From the NCBI GenBank assembly GCA_035575715.1, contig DATLXN010000014.1, forward strand, positions 83,481-147,480: a DNA stretch of 64,000 bases, in the 5' to 3' direction. The number at the start of each line of letters is the position of its first letter. Position 1 is the stretch's first letter. This stretch comes from JACCSI01 sp035575715. GTDB lineage: Bacteria > Acidobacteriota > Vicinamibacteria > Vicinamibacterales > UBA2999. This document shows positions 36,464-45,780 of this stretch, in pieces. Both the position numbers and the translations under genes were made by a program. Under the pieces are notes generated by a model that was not told where the DNA came from, did not search any database, and saw nothing but the letters and a program-made list of their open reading frames with translations.

Positions 36464-37386
36464 TGACACGACACCATTTCGCCACCGCGGTCTTCGCGTT
36501 CGTCGTCGGGATGAGTGCCATCTCGGTCGCGGGTCAGGCCGCGCCGGTGCAGGCGCCGAAAACGCAGACGCCCGCGCCGACTCCTCCGCCGATGCCCGAA
36601 CGGCAACTCCTCGGCACCCAAACCACTGACTACGTCGTCGGCCCGGCCGACGTGATCAAGATCACCGTCTTCAATGAAGATCAGCTGACCGGCAGCTTCC
36701 GCGTCGACACCGACGGCACGATTACCTATCCGATGCTCGGCCGCCACCACGTCGCCGGACGCACCGCCCGCGAGATCGAAACGGTGCTGACCAAACTGCT
36801 GGAAGATGGTTTCGTGCGGCGTCCGACGGTCGCCGTCGAAGTTCAGGATTTTCGCAGCCGCACGATTTTCATCGTCGGCGAAGTCCGTACCGCTGGAAAG
36901 TATCCGCTCCAGGGCGATATGACCCTGCTCGAGGCCCTGGCGCTTGCCGGGTCGGTGACGTCGAATGCGAGCAACGAGATTCGTGTGATTCGTCCGCGTG
37001 ATCCGAGTGCGAAGAAAGAGGCGGCGCAGCCGGATGCCGACGTCAACGCCGAGGAAATCAAAGTCGACCTCAAAGCGCTCGAAGAAGGCAAGGTGGCCGG
37101 CAACGTCGTTCTGCAGGATGGCGACACCGTCATCGTCGGCCGCGCCGAGCGCTTCTACATCAGCGGCCACGTGCGCACGCCCGGCTCCTATGTCATTGAC
37201 CGCGGCATGACCGTACAACAGGCCATCGCCGTCGCCGGCGGGATGACCGAACGCGGCTCGACGCGCGGGATCAAAGTGCGGCGCGAAAACCCGAACAAGC
37301 CGGGCGAATTCGTCGAGGTCGATGTCCGCCTGACCGACCGCGTGGTGCCCGGTGACACGATCGTGGTCCGCCAGCGGCGGATCTGA
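36463..37386 (+). CDS. Polysaccharide export protein (Wza-like, SLBB domains)
   Basis: A 307-residue periplasmic/outer-membrane export protein. Signal peptide with HFATAVFAFVVGMSAISVAG and no lipobox Cys, then the polysaccharide export domain (DYVVGPADVIKITVFNEDQL, FRVDTDGTITYPMLG) and two SLBB domains (FIVGEVRTAGKYPLQGDMTL, FYISGHVRTPGSYVIDRGMT). Wza homologues form the translocation channel for capsular or exopolysaccharide. It directly follows the barrel gene. The exporter downstream is an ABC type (Wzm/Wzt) rather than Wzx/Wzy, an unusual but known combination. Confidence 0.92.
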   Translation: MTRHHFATAVFAFVVGMSAISVAGQAAPVQAPKTQTPAPTPPPMPERQLLGTQTTDYVVGPADVIKITVFNEDQLTGSFRVDTDGTITYPMLGRHHVAGRTAREIETVLTKLLEDGFVRRPTVAVEVQDFRSRTIFIVGEVRTAGKYPLQGDMTLLEALALAGSVTSNASNEIRVIRPRDPSAKKEAAQPDADVNAEEIKVDLKALEEGKVAGNVVLQDGDTVIVGRAERFYISGHVRTPGSYVIDRGMTVQQAIAVAGGMTERGSTRGIKVRRENPNKPGEFVEVDVRLTDRVVPGDTIVVRQRRI

Positions 37387-37396
37387 CAGCCGCTCG

Positions 37397-37457
37397 CCAA
37401 TCACTCAATCATCCAATCACCCAATCGCCAATCACCCAATCGCCAATCACCCAATAG
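37397..37457. repeat. Hepta/octanucleotide tandem repeat (CCAATCG/CCAATCAC)
   Basis: Units CCAATCAC and CCAATCG alternate through the 75-base gap between the Wza-like gene and the asparagine synthetase, ending only four bases from the ATG. The gene's ribosome binding region is therefore made of repeat sequence and has no Shine-Dalgarno. Confidence 0.8.
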
Positions 37458-37461
37458 ATAA

Positions 37462-39342
37462 ATGTGCGGCATTGCCGGCGTGATTCGTTTCACGCCCGGC
37501 TCCAATTTCACGTCGATCGCCGAGCGCCTGGACGCGGGATTAGCGCATCGCGGTCCGGACGATCGCGGTCGCTATGTGTCGCCGGCCGCCGACGCATTGC
37601 TGGTGCATCGCCGCCTCGCCATCATCGACCCGACGTCGTGCGGCCATCAACCGATGGCCACGCCCGATGGCCGGCATCACATTGTGTTCAACGGTGAGAT
37701 CTACAACCACCGCGCGCTGCGCGCAGACCTCGAGTCGTCGGGAGAAACGTTTCACACTAATTCCGACACTGACGTCGTACTCCGGCTCATTGCGCGCCGC
37801 GGCGTGAGCGCTCTTGCGACCGTGCGCGGGATGTTCGCGCTTGCGGTGTGGGATAACCACGCGCGCGAACTCACCGTCACCCGCGATCGTTTCGGGATCA
37901 AGCCGCTGTACGTGGCCGCAACGACGCGGCAGGTTGGTTTCGCGTCGGCAGTCAGTGCCCTGATCGACGCCGGTCTGTCGGATGGCACGATCGACGCCGC
38001 CGGCGTGCTCGCGTTTTTGCGCTGGGGCCATATCCCCGCCCCGCTCACCTGGGTGCGCGGTGTTGAAGCCCTGCCCGCCGGCACGTGGCGGACGTGGTCA
38101 GCCGATGGCACATCCCGCTGCGGCCGCTTTGCCGACGCCCGCGAGCTGTGGACTGGCGATCCGGATCCCCTGACGACGGCCGCGGCGATGATCGAGCGCG
38201 CACGCGCCGCACTCGATGACAGCGTGGCGGCGCATTTGGTCGCTGATGTGCCGGTAGGAATTTTTCTGTCCGGCGGCCTCGATTCTGCGGCGCTTACCGC
38301 GCTGGCGCGGCCGCGGGTGTCAGCCCTTCACACCTACACCGTCGTCGTTGACGAGCAAGCCTACTCGGAGGCGCAGGGCGCAGCACTCGTGGCGCAGCAT
38401 TTCGACACCACGCACCATACGTTGCAGGTCGACGCGGCGACCGTGGCGCGGCAGTTCGACACCACGCTGCATGTCATGGATCAGCCGACGGTCGACGGGT
38501 TCAACACCTTTGCGGTCGCCGGCGCTGTGGCCGCGACCGGCGTCAAAGCCGTGTTGTCCGGCGTTGGCGGCGACGAGGTGTTTGGCGGCTACCCGTCGTT
38601 CCGCCGCCTGCCTCGTGCCATCCGCCTGTCGCGCATGCTCGGACCCGCGGCCCCGTTCGCCGCACGGATCGCGGCGACCGCACGGCCGGCATGGCAGTCG
38701 CCGCGGTGGGCCCACTTCGCGGCCAGTCGGGGCGCACCCGGTGAGATGTATCGCGCGCTGCGCGGTTACATGATGCCGACAGAGCTCGCGTCGATCGCCG
38801 GCCCAGCGCTGACTCTCGATGCCTCGGCCATGGCGCGTGTCCGCGAAGTCGAAGAGTCGATGCTGCGTCCCGTCGCAAGCGAAGTCGACGTGGCAACCGC
38901 CGCGCGGCTGGAGAGCACCATCTATCTGCAGTCGCAGTTGCTGCGCGATATCGACGCATTCTCCATGGCGCACGCGTTGGAAGTGCGTGTGCCGTTCATC
39001 GACGCCGAACTGGTTGGCGCGATATGGCCCGACCTCGCGCGTCACCCGGCATTGCTGGATAAGAAATCCCTTCTGACGCGCGCTGTGCCGAATCTGCCGA
39101 GCGGTATTCTCGGTCAGCCGAAACGCGGCTTTACGCTGCCGTTCGCGCTGTGGATTGATCACGGCCTCAAAGACGCCGTTTACACCGGGATCGAGGCGCT
39201 GGCGCGCGATGGCTGGATCAAGCACGAGGCGCCGGCCCATCTCTGGGATCAGTGGAGCAAGCGGCACGTCCACTGGAACCGCGTATGGGGTCTCGGGGTA
39301 CTTGGCCGTTTTCTGCATGCGCACGCCGGCACGCCTCGATGA
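37462..39342 (+). CDS. asnB: Asparagine synthetase (glutamine-hydrolysing), AsnB type
   Basis: A 626-residue protein with both standard domains. The glutaminase domain begins MCGIAGVIRF, with the catalytic Cys2, followed by LAHRGPDDRG and FNGEIYNHRALR. The synthetase domain has the ATP-pyrophosphatase loop FLSGGLDSAAL (about 268-278) and GVGGDEVFGGYPSF. In polysaccharide loci such enzymes often amidate sugar acids instead of making free asparagine. The next gene starts at ATGA overlapping its stop. Confidence 0.9.
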   Translation: MCGIAGVIRFTPGSNFTSIAERLDAGLAHRGPDDRGRYVSPAADALLVHRRLAIIDPTSCGHQPMATPDGRHHIVFNGEIYNHRALRADLESSGETFHTNSDTDVVLRLIARRGVSALATVRGMFALAVWDNHARELTVTRDRFGIKPLYVAATTRQVGFASAVSALIDAGLSDGTIDAAGVLAFLRWGHIPAPLTWVRGVEALPAGTWRTWSADGTSRCGRFADARELWTGDPDPLTTAAAMIERARAALDDSVAAHLVADVPVGIFLSGGLDSAALTALARPRVSALHTYTVVVDEQAYSEAQGAALVAQHFDTTHHTLQVDAATVARQFDTTLHVMDQPTVDGFNTFAVAGAVAATGVKAVLSGVGGDEVFGGYPSFRRLPRAIRLSRMLGPAAPFAARIAATARPAWQSPRWAHFAASRGAPGEMYRALRGYMMPTELASIAGPALTLDASAMARVREVEESMLRPVASEVDVATAARLESTIYLQSQLLRDIDAFSMAHALEVRVPFIDAELVGAIWPDLARHPALLDKKSLLTRAVPNLPSGILGQPKRGFTLPFALWIDHGLKDAVYTGIEALARDGWIKHEAPAHLWDQWSKRHVHWNRVWGLGVLGRFLHAHAGTPR

Positions 39343-40916
39343 GGCGGCTGGCCGATGCCGCCATCGTGATGGCGCTGGCCGTCGGGACTTTCGTCTTCCT
39401 CGAGGCCCGCGTCGCAGTGGCTGCGCCGGTGGCGGAGGATGCAGCGATTCTGTTTCGATATGCCCTGAACCTTGCCGCGGGCGACGGGCTTCGATGGAAC
39501 CCGGACGGGCCAACGGTGAGCGGTGCGAGCGATCTGCTCTTTGTGGGCGTGGTCGCGCTCGTCGCGCAAGGACCGTTTTCGATCGAATGGGCGGCGCGTG
39601 CCGTTGGGGCGGCGGCGCACGTGGCGACAGTGATCGCCGTCTACCTGGCGCTGGCGCGCTTGTTCAAGCAGCCGCGTGGGCTCGCAGTGGCGGCGGCGCT
39701 GTTCGTGTTATTCAGCCCGGCCTGGACTTACGTCGCAGCTGGGTTCGGAACCACACTCTTCGCGCTGGTGGCAGTGGCGGCGTGGTGCGCCATGGTGCGA
39801 TCGCTGCGATCGCCACACCCGCGTGATGCACAGATCTTCGGCGCGTCGCTGATCCTCTTGCTCATCACTCGGCCGGATGGAACGGTTCTCGCTTCCGCGA
39901 TGTGGCTCGGCTATGCGATTGCCCGCGGCGTCGACCGCGTCGCCGTCGTCTCGGCAGTGACTTTTGCGGCCGGTGCGGCCACGTTGGCTCTCGGGCGCTG
40001 GACCTACTTCGGCGACATCCTGCCTCCCACAGTAGTGAAGTGGACATGGCCTGATTCCGTTGCGTCGGCGATTGCGCTGCAACGCGGTGCGTTCGCGATG
40101 TGGCCGGCGCTGCTCACGGTGCCGCTGGTGTTGTGGTCCCGCCGGCGAGAGGCGTGGGCGTTCGCCATTCCGGCGATTGCGTTCACGGCGTTCTGGGCGT
40201 TCATCTACGACGACCAGAATTTCAACAGCCGGTATCAGTACGCGCTCACGCCAATCGCTCTGCTGGCGTGGCCGCTGTGGACTGATGCCGTCAGGACGCG
40301 GGTGGTTGATCTGAGGCGCTTCAAACCGTTCGCCTATGCGGCAGCGGTGGTGGCGGTGGTGATTGGCGCGTCGCTGGCGGTGTGGCACCAGGCGCGACGG
40401 GTTTACCAAGTGCCGGTCGAAGACGGCCGCTACGCGGTCGCGCGAGAGTTGTCCGCGTTCAGCGGGCGCGGCCTGCGGATGGCGGTCACTGATGCCGGAA
40501 TCTTGTCGTTTGCCAGCGGCTGGTCGTCGACGATTGATCTGGTCGGCTTAAACGACGCGGCAATCGCCCGCGACGGCGTGCGCGCCGAATATCTGGCTGC
40601 TCACGCGCCGGCCGTCATCGAGTTCACGACGCAATGCGAATCGTCGACGGACCGCGCGTTCGAGCTTGGCTGGCACGGCATGACACGTCGCATCCGCCAG
40701 TTCGTCACCGACCACAACTATATTCACGCCGCCGCCTACGGGCGCGATGCGTTGTGGGTGCAACACTATTACGTTCGTCCGTCGTTGCGCGATAGCCAGG
40801 CGTTGGTGTCGGCACTGCGCGACGTGCCCTTCGCGCTACCCGGCACCGGCGAGCGGGCGCGCAATCTGGTCATCGACAACGCTGTGCAATGGGGTCCATG
40901 TCCGCCACTGCCGTGA
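39339..40916 (+). CDS. Multi-membrane-span GT-C type glycosyltransferase-like protein
   Basis: A 525-residue integral membrane protein with about ten hydrophobic segments and a C-terminal soluble part. The first periplasmic loop contains EDAAILFRYALNLAAGDGLR followed by NPDGPTVSGASDLLF, which matches the acidic-motif loop of polyprenyl-phosphate-sugar-dependent GT-C enzymes (AftB/ArnT-like). It probably transfers a sugar from a lipid carrier on the outer face of the inner membrane. The open frame begins earlier (39252) but overlaps asnB; the ATG at 39339 is chosen. It overlaps the Wzm gene by 28 bases. Confidence 0.78.
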   Translation: MRRLADAAIVMALAVGTFVFLEARVAVAAPVAEDAAILFRYALNLAAGDGLRWNPDGPTVSGASDLLFVGVVALVAQGPFSIEWAARAVGAAAHVATVIAVYLALARLFKQPRGLAVAAALFVLFSPAWTYVAAGFGTTLFALVAVAAWCAMVRSLRSPHPRDAQIFGASLILLLITRPDGTVLASAMWLGYAIARGVDRVAVVSAVTFAAGAATLALGRWTYFGDILPPTVVKWTWPDSVASAIALQRGAFAMWPALLTVPLVLWSRRREAWAFAIPAIAFTAFWAFIYDDQNFNSRYQYALTPIALLAWPLWTDAVRTRVVDLRRFKPFAYAAAVVAVVIGASLAVWHQARRVYQVPVEDGRYAVARELSAFSGRGLRMAVTDAGILSFASGWSSTIDLVGLNDAAIARDGVRAEYLAAHAPAVIEFTTQCESSTDRAFELGWHGMTRRIRQFVTDHNYIHAAAYGRDALWVQHYYVRPSLRDSQALVSALRDVPFALPGTGERARNLVIDNAVQWGPCPPLP

Positions 40917-41731
40917 CGCCGGTGACGGTGATCGACAGCGGCCATATGACCGGCAGCGCGTGGGCCGAGCTGTGGAGTTACCGTGAGCTGCTCGCGTTTC
41001 TGGTGTGGCGCGACCTGAAGGTTCGGTACCGCCAGACCGCGTTGGGTGTCGCGTGGGCCGTGTTGCAGCCGTTGGCGACGATGGTGGTCTTCGCGGTGTT
41101 TTTCGGGCGCCTGGCGAAGCTCCCGTCCGACGGCGTGCCGTATCCGGTATTTGTGTTTGCCGCGCTGGTGCCGTGGACCTATCTGGCGGCGGCGGTCTCG
41201 ACCGGTGCGGGCGCACTGATCACCAATCAGAATCTCCTCACCAAGGTCTACTTCCCTCGATTGCTGGTCCCGGCCGCTGCGGTCACGACGCCGCTGTGTG
41301 ATGCCGCCTTGACGCTGCTGCTGGCGCTGGTGCTCATTGCCTGGTACGGCATCATGCCAAGCCTTGCGCTTCTAGTGGTGCCGCTGTTGCTTGTCTTCTC
41401 GCTCCTGATCGCCCTTGGCGCAAGCGCGTGGCTATCTGCGCTAACGGTCCGTTATCGCGACGTGCGATACACGTTGCCGTTCGCGATACAGCTCTGGTTG
41501 TTCGTGACGCCGGTCGCCTATCCCAGCTCGCTGATTCCCGCGCAGTGGCGTGTCGTCTACGGCCTGAACCCGATGACCACTGTCGTCGATGGGTTTCGCT
41601 GGGCGCTCCTCGGTACCCCGCCGCCGCCAGTCGCTGTAGTTGCCGCGTCGGTGGCCGTGACCGCCGCGCTCCTCGCCGGCGGACTCTGGTATTTCCGCCG
41701 CGAAGAACGGTCCTTTGCCGACCTCGCCTGA
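40889..41731 (+). CDS. wzm: ABC-2 type polysaccharide export permease Wzm
   Basis: A 280-residue permease with six membrane helices. The conserved amphipathic N-terminal region WRDLKVRYRQTALGVAWAVL and the central VPWTYLAAAVSTGAGALITN and YPSSLIPAQWRVVYGLNPMT match ABC-2 polysaccharide exporters. It moves lipid-linked O-antigen or similar polymer across the inner membrane with the ATPase coded two genes on. ATG at 40889 (a second at 40898). It overlaps the GT-C gene. Confidence 0.92.
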   Translation: MGSMSATAVTPVTVIDSGHMTGSAWAELWSYRELLAFLVWRDLKVRYRQTALGVAWAVLQPLATMVVFAVFFGRLAKLPSDGVPYPVFVFAALVPWTYLAAAVSTGAGALITNQNLLTKVYFPRLLVPAAAVTTPLCDAALTLLLALVLIAWYGIMPSLALLVVPLLLVFSLLIALGASAWLSALTVRYRDVRYTLPFAIQLWLFVTPVAYPSSLIPAQWRVVYGLNPMTTVVDGFRWALLGTPPPPVAVVAASVAVTAALLAGGLWYFRREERSFADLA

Positions 41732-41732
41732 G

Positions 41733-42515
41733 GTGCTGACAACGCCGCAACCCGGCTGTGCTGTGCCGGTCGTGCCGCGCCCGGATGAAGGCGTGCAGGA
41801 CAACGGACGGATGCTGCGCCTGGCCAATCGCCTCGGTATTTCGCGCAGCTTGCTGTGGGCGTTGCGGACCGAAGGCGAAGCCGCTATCGTCGGTTGGCAG
41901 TCACGCTGGTGGTGGCCTGCGCGGCGGCGGCTGAGACAGCTGCGGCAGCAACGTGAGCTGCTGGTTAACGTTGGCTCCGGCCCGTTTGTCATCGATGGCT
42001 TCATCAATCTCGAGCTGCGGGCGTATCACGATGATGTTGTGCGCTGGGACTGCCGGCGGTCGCTGCCGTTCACGGACGCCTCCTGCGCCGGCATCCGCAT
42101 TGAGCACTTCGTTGAGCATCTCGACCCGCGCGATGAGTTGCCGGCACTGCTTGCCGATTGTCATCGCGCCTTACAGCCCGGCGGCGTGCTGCGGATCATC
42201 GTGCCGGACACCGCTCGCTACCTTCGCGCGTATCTCGATGACGATCGCGTCGCCTTTCATCGATTAGCTGTGCCCGATCCGTTGCCCAACGATCTGCCGA
42301 CGCCGCTGGACATCGTGAACCATGTCTTTCATCAGTGGCATGAACATCGATGGGCCTACGACTGGCCCAGCCTCTCATGGCGATTGCAGGCGGTCGGGTT
42401 TGGTGACCTGGAACTGACCACCTTCCAGCAGTCGCGCTTGCCGGCCCTTGCCCAGGACCGCGATGAGCATGCCGTGTACTCGATGTATGTCGACGCGGTG
42501 AAAAACGTAACGTGA
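41733..42515 (+). CDS. SAM-dependent methyltransferase
   Basis: A class I methyltransferase of about 260 residues. The AdoMet region LLVNVGSGPFVIDGFINLEL is followed by WDCRRSLPFTDASCAGIRIE, HFVEHLDPRDELP and LQPGGVLRIIVPDTARYLRA, the usual order of the type-11 family. The GTG at 41733 lies one base after the Wzm stop; a TTG at 41715 would add six residues. It sits between Wzm and Wzt, so it probably modifies the glycan, possibly as a chain terminator. Chain-terminal methylation is known to be recognised by Wzt in other bacteria. Confidence 0.85.
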   Translation: MLTTPQPGCAVPVVPRPDEGVQDNGRMLRLANRLGISRSLLWALRTEGEAAIVGWQSRWWWPARRRLRQLRQQRELLVNVGSGPFVIDGFINLELRAYHDDVVRWDCRRSLPFTDASCAGIRIEHFVEHLDPRDELPALLADCHRALQPGGVLRIIVPDTARYLRAYLDDDRVAFHRLAVPDPLPNDLPTPLDIVNHVFHQWHEHRWAYDWPSLSWRLQAVGFGDLELTTFQQSRLPALAQDRDEHAVYSMYVDAVKNVT

Positions 42516-43786
42516 CCGAGCCGGCGATTCGCATCGAGGGGTTGAGCAAGCAGTACCAGTTGGGCGCCGACGCGGGCGTCACCAACTTGCGTGATCGCAT
42601 CACGTCCGGCATCAGCGGTGCGCTGAAACGGACGTCGAACTGGCTTGGGGGCGATCGCTTGGCGCCCGCGGGCGTTGACCTCTTCTGGGCGCTCAAGGAC
42701 GTGTCGTTCGACGTGCCGGCCGGCCAGGTGCTTGGCATCATCGGCGGCAATGGCGCTGGCAAATCGACGCTGCTGAAAATTCTGTCGCGGATTACACCGC
42801 CGACCGAAGGGCGCGCGGTCATCCGCGGACACGTCGCGTCGTTGCTGGAAGTGGGGACGGGTTTTCACCCGGATTTGACTGGCCGTGAGAACGTCCGGCT
42901 CAATGGCGCGATTCTGGGGATGAGCCGCGCAGACGTCGATCGCCGATTCGATTCGATCGTCGAGTTCGCCGAAATCGGACGCTTTATCGATACGCCGGTC
43001 AAACGCTATTCGAGCGGAATGTATGTTCGCCTCGCTTTTGCGGTCGCTGCCCATCTCGAGCCGGAGATCCTGATCGTCGACGAAGTGCTGGCGGTGGGTG
43101 ACGCGCGCTTCCAGAAGAAATGCCTCGGCAAGCTCGATCAGGTCGCCGGCACCGGCCGCACCGTGCTGTTTGTCAGCCACAACATGACCGCCGTTCAGCG
43201 CCTGTGCACGTGCGCGGTGGTGCTCGAGGAAGGTCACATCGCTTTTCACGGCACGCCGCGTGAAGCTGTCGCGCGCTACCTCAGTGGCAGTGGCGCCAGC
43301 CGCTACGTCGCGCGGGCGCGCACCGGGCAGGCGCAGGTGCTCCAGGCCGAGCTGGTCGACGCGCACGGCGACCCCGTCGACCGCGTCGTCATCACCGATC
43401 CCGTGACCATCGCAATGCGCGTCTTCGTGCCCGCGCATGCCATCGGCACTCGTCTGGGGATCGGGCTGCTCAATGCTGATGGCCTGCCCATCCTGACGTC
43501 GAATCTCGATGATCTCGACATGCGGTTGCCGCCGGGGCCAACCGAACTGGAGGCGCGCGTGGTGTTGCCACCGAACTCACTGCTGGCCGGCGATTATCAC
43601 GTCGTCACGTGCTTGTGGAACGAAGCGACGATTGTCGATTTACAGGAACCGGCATTTGCCTTTGCAACGAATGCCGGCACTTCCGTCCTCTATCAGCGTG
43701 ACGCTGATCGGAAAGGCGTGCTGCATGTCGATTGCCACTGGCAGCTGATCGAAGCGCCGCTGCCGGCGTCGACGAGCGCCAGTTAG
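42512..43786 (+). CDS. wzt: ABC polysaccharide exporter ATPase Wzt with C-terminal carbohydrate-binding domain
   Basis: A 424-residue protein. The ATPase domain (1-270) has GGNGAGKSTLLK (78-89), YSSGMYVRLAFAVAAHLEPE as signature and ILIVDEVLAVGD as Walker B. The C-terminal 150 residues (VTIAMRVFVPAHAIGTRLGI, LPPNSLLAGDYHVVTCLWNE) form the beta-sandwich Wzt_C domain that recognises the modified polymer end. Partner of Wzm. GTG start overlaps the methyltransferase stop. Confidence 0.94.
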   Translation: MTEPAIRIEGLSKQYQLGADAGVTNLRDRITSGISGALKRTSNWLGGDRLAPAGVDLFWALKDVSFDVPAGQVLGIIGGNGAGKSTLLKILSRITPPTEGRAVIRGHVASLLEVGTGFHPDLTGRENVRLNGAILGMSRADVDRRFDSIVEFAEIGRFIDTPVKRYSSGMYVRLAFAVAAHLEPEILIVDEVLAVGDARFQKKCLGKLDQVAGTGRTVLFVSHNMTAVQRLCTCAVVLEEGHIAFHGTPREAVARYLSGSGASRYVARARTGQAQVLQAELVDAHGDPVDRVVITDPVTIAMRVFVPAHAIGTRLGIGLLNADGLPILTSNLDDLDMRLPPGPTELEARVVLPPNSLLAGDYHVVTCLWNEATIVDLQEPAFAFATNAGTSVLYQRDADRKGVLHVDCHWQLIEAPLPASTSAS

Positions 43787-44503
43787 ATGCTGAACAGACT
43801 TCGCCGCGCCGCACGCGCGTTGGCCGGCGAGCCGCAACCGCCGTTGATTTCGCGACTGATTCGTGGCGACCCGCGGTCGAGCACGTTCTTCGACGCCATC
43901 GAATACATCAACTTCGAACAGATCGAAGGCGACATCGTCGAGTGTGGAGTCTTTGGCGGAGTCAGCCTGTCGATTCTCGCAAAAGGCGCCACCTTCGACC
44001 CCAAGGGCATGACCCGGCGCGTGATTGGTATCGACACTTTCGAGGGTCTGCCTGCGTCGACTGAACCACACGCGCGATGGGGCGAAGGTGATTGCGCGAC
44101 GATGCACGGTGCGCATCCGTTGCTGCAGCCGGGCGAACGAGTGACCCCCGAGTCGACGCGCGAGTTGTTCCGCCGCTGTGAACTGGCGGAGCCGACCTTG
44201 CTCGTCGGACGGTTTGATGCGGTGTTGCCGACCGTGGTGCCGTCACAGTTGTCCCGGATCGCCTTATTGCATGTGGATTGCGATCTCTACGAATCGACGC
44301 GCGACGTCCTCGCCGGTGTCGCGGAGGTGCTCGAGGATGGCGCAATCGTGCTGTTCGACGATTGGTTTCACTACCGCGGCCATCCGGGGCGTGGAGAAGC
44401 GCGCGCCTTCGCCGAATTTCTCGAACAGCATCCGCAATGGCACGCGGTGCAGTGGCGTAGTTACGGACCATTTTCAAACGCGTTCATCGTGTCCCGCCGA
44501 TGA
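43787..44503 (+). CDS. TylF/macrocin O-methyltransferase family protein
   Basis: A 238-residue methyltransferase. GDIVECGVFGGVSLSILAKG, GIDTFEGLPASTEPHARWGE, HVDCDLYESTRDVL and VLFDDWFHYRGHPGRGEARA are the metal- and AdoMet-binding motifs of the TylF family, which O-methylate sugars. It starts at the base after the Wzt stop and overlaps the next gene by 4 bases. A sugar O-methylation of the exported polymer is the likely role. Confidence 0.87.
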   Translation: MLNRLRRAARALAGEPQPPLISRLIRGDPRSSTFFDAIEYINFEQIEGDIVECGVFGGVSLSILAKGATFDPKGMTRRVIGIDTFEGLPASTEPHARWGEGDCATMHGAHPLLQPGERVTPESTRELFRRCELAEPTLLVGRFDAVLPTVVPSQLSRIALLHVDCDLYESTRDVLAGVAEVLEDGAIVLFDDWFHYRGHPGRGEARAFAEFLEQHPQWHAVQWRSYGPFSNAFIVSRR

Positions 44504-45780
44504 CGATCGCGCACCTCGGTTCAAAGACCGGACAGCAGGGTGGGCCGGCCGGGTACCTGGCCCAACTCGCGCGCGCCTTCGGCGCCTATGGCACTGCGGA
44601 CCATGTCGTCGCGCTGCCGCCGCGGGGACCATCGCCGGCGCTGGCGCCCGTGCAGCCAAGTGCCAACAGCGCAGCGCAGCAATGGCTGCGGCGCGTTCGT
44701 AGCAGCGTCGCTGGTCCGCCGACGTTTTATCGACCGTCGACGGCGGACATCAACACACCCGGCGGCAAAGTCGACGAACTGATGTCTGGTTCGTGGTCCG
44801 CCATGCAGGCTGACGTGGCCGCGTCGGTCGCCACAGCCGTTGCTGCGAACACCGAGGTGTTGTTCGCGCACGATGCAGCGGCGGCGGAAACGGCCTTGGC
44901 GCAGCGGCAGCCACATCAACAGGTGTGGTTGTTCCTGCACACCCCGATGCCGATCGCGTTGTACTTGACGTGGTGTTGGGGGGTCCCCGAGCGAGACTGG
45001 CAGGAAGTGGCGCAGTTGCCCGATGTGCTGTCGTGGAACGCGCGGGAGCTGGACGTCATCGGCCGGGTCGACAAAGTGCTGATGCCGTGTCCGGAGTCCG
45101 TCGATGAACTAGTCAAGGGCGATCGGCGTTTTGCCACCGCGCTGTCCCGCGTCGAGTTCCTGATGACTGGTGCGGCCGCGCCGCCGCGCCAGTGGCCTGA
45201 CCTGAGCCGCACGGAGTTGCGCCAACGCTGCGGCTTGCCTGCCGCGGAACCGGTTGGCCTCTACATCGGCAATGCGCAACCGTACCGCGGCTTCGACCGC
45301 CTGCTCGACGCCTTGCGGGCAATGCCGTCCCGTACCGACGTGCCCGGAATCGTGGCGGTTGCCGGCCCCGCGATTGACACGCTGCCGCTGATCAGTCGGG
45401 TCAAGGCGCTCGGGCCGGTCGGACACATTGCCGACCTGCTGGCCGCGTCGGACTTTGTGATCAACGTCAATCGCTTCAGCCTGTTTGACTTGTCGACCAT
45501 TGAAGCGCTCGATCTCGGCTGCCCACTCGTCCTGCATGCAGGCGGGGGGAACCTGACCTTCCAGCGCCTTGGCGCCGGCGCGGCGATGATCCCGGACCTC
45601 GCCGCGCGTTCGATCGCGGACGCCTTGACCGTCGCTTTTCAGTGGACGGATGCGGAGCGTGCGGCGCGGGCGGCAGCGTCCCGACACTGTTACGACGAGC
45701 ACCTGAGCTTGCGCCACCTGCGCGATCGCCACGTCGCTCTGTACGACAGCAGCGCGATGCATGTGGCCGTTCAGGGATGA
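44500..45780 (+). CDS. GT-B glycosyltransferase
   Basis: A 426-residue predicted glycosyltransferase. The N-terminus MTIAHLGSKTGQQGGPAGYL is of the GT-B donor/acceptor type, and the C-terminal half has PVGLYIGNAQPYRGFDRLLD, VGHIADLLAASDFVINVNRF and FDLSTIEALDLGCPLVLHAG, the EX7E-like region in divergent form. The cytoplasmic enzyme adds a sugar during repeat assembly. Donor and linkage cannot be inferred. Overlaps both neighbours by 4 bases. Confidence 0.75.
   Translation: MTIAHLGSKTGQQGGPAGYLAQLARAFGAYGTADHVVALPPRGPSPALAPVQPSANSAAQQWLRRVRSSVAGPPTFYRPSTADINTPGGKVDELMSGSWSAMQADVAASVATAVAANTEVLFAHDAAAAETALAQRQPHQQVWLFLHTPMPIALYLTWCWGVPERDWQEVAQLPDVLSWNARELDVIGRVDKVLMPCPESVDELVKGDRRFATALSRVEFLMTGAAAPPRQWPDLSRTELRQRCGLPAAEPVGLYIGNAQPYRGFDRLLDALRAMPSRTDVPGIVAVAGPAIDTLPLISRVKALGPVGHIADLLAASDFVINVNRFSLFDLSTIEALDLGCPLVLHAGGGNLTFQRLGAGAAMIPDLAARSIADALTVAFQWTDAERAARAAASRHCYDEHLSLRHLRDRHVALYDSSAMHVAVQG

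Noticed and set aside
38320..39513. 397-residue minus-strand ORF across asnB
   Set aside because: Antisense to a clear asparagine synthetase; its composition is Arg/His-rich and non-conserved.
42356..43438. 360-residue minus-strand ORF opposite wzt
   Set aside because: Shadow of the Wzt coding frame; no recognisable features.
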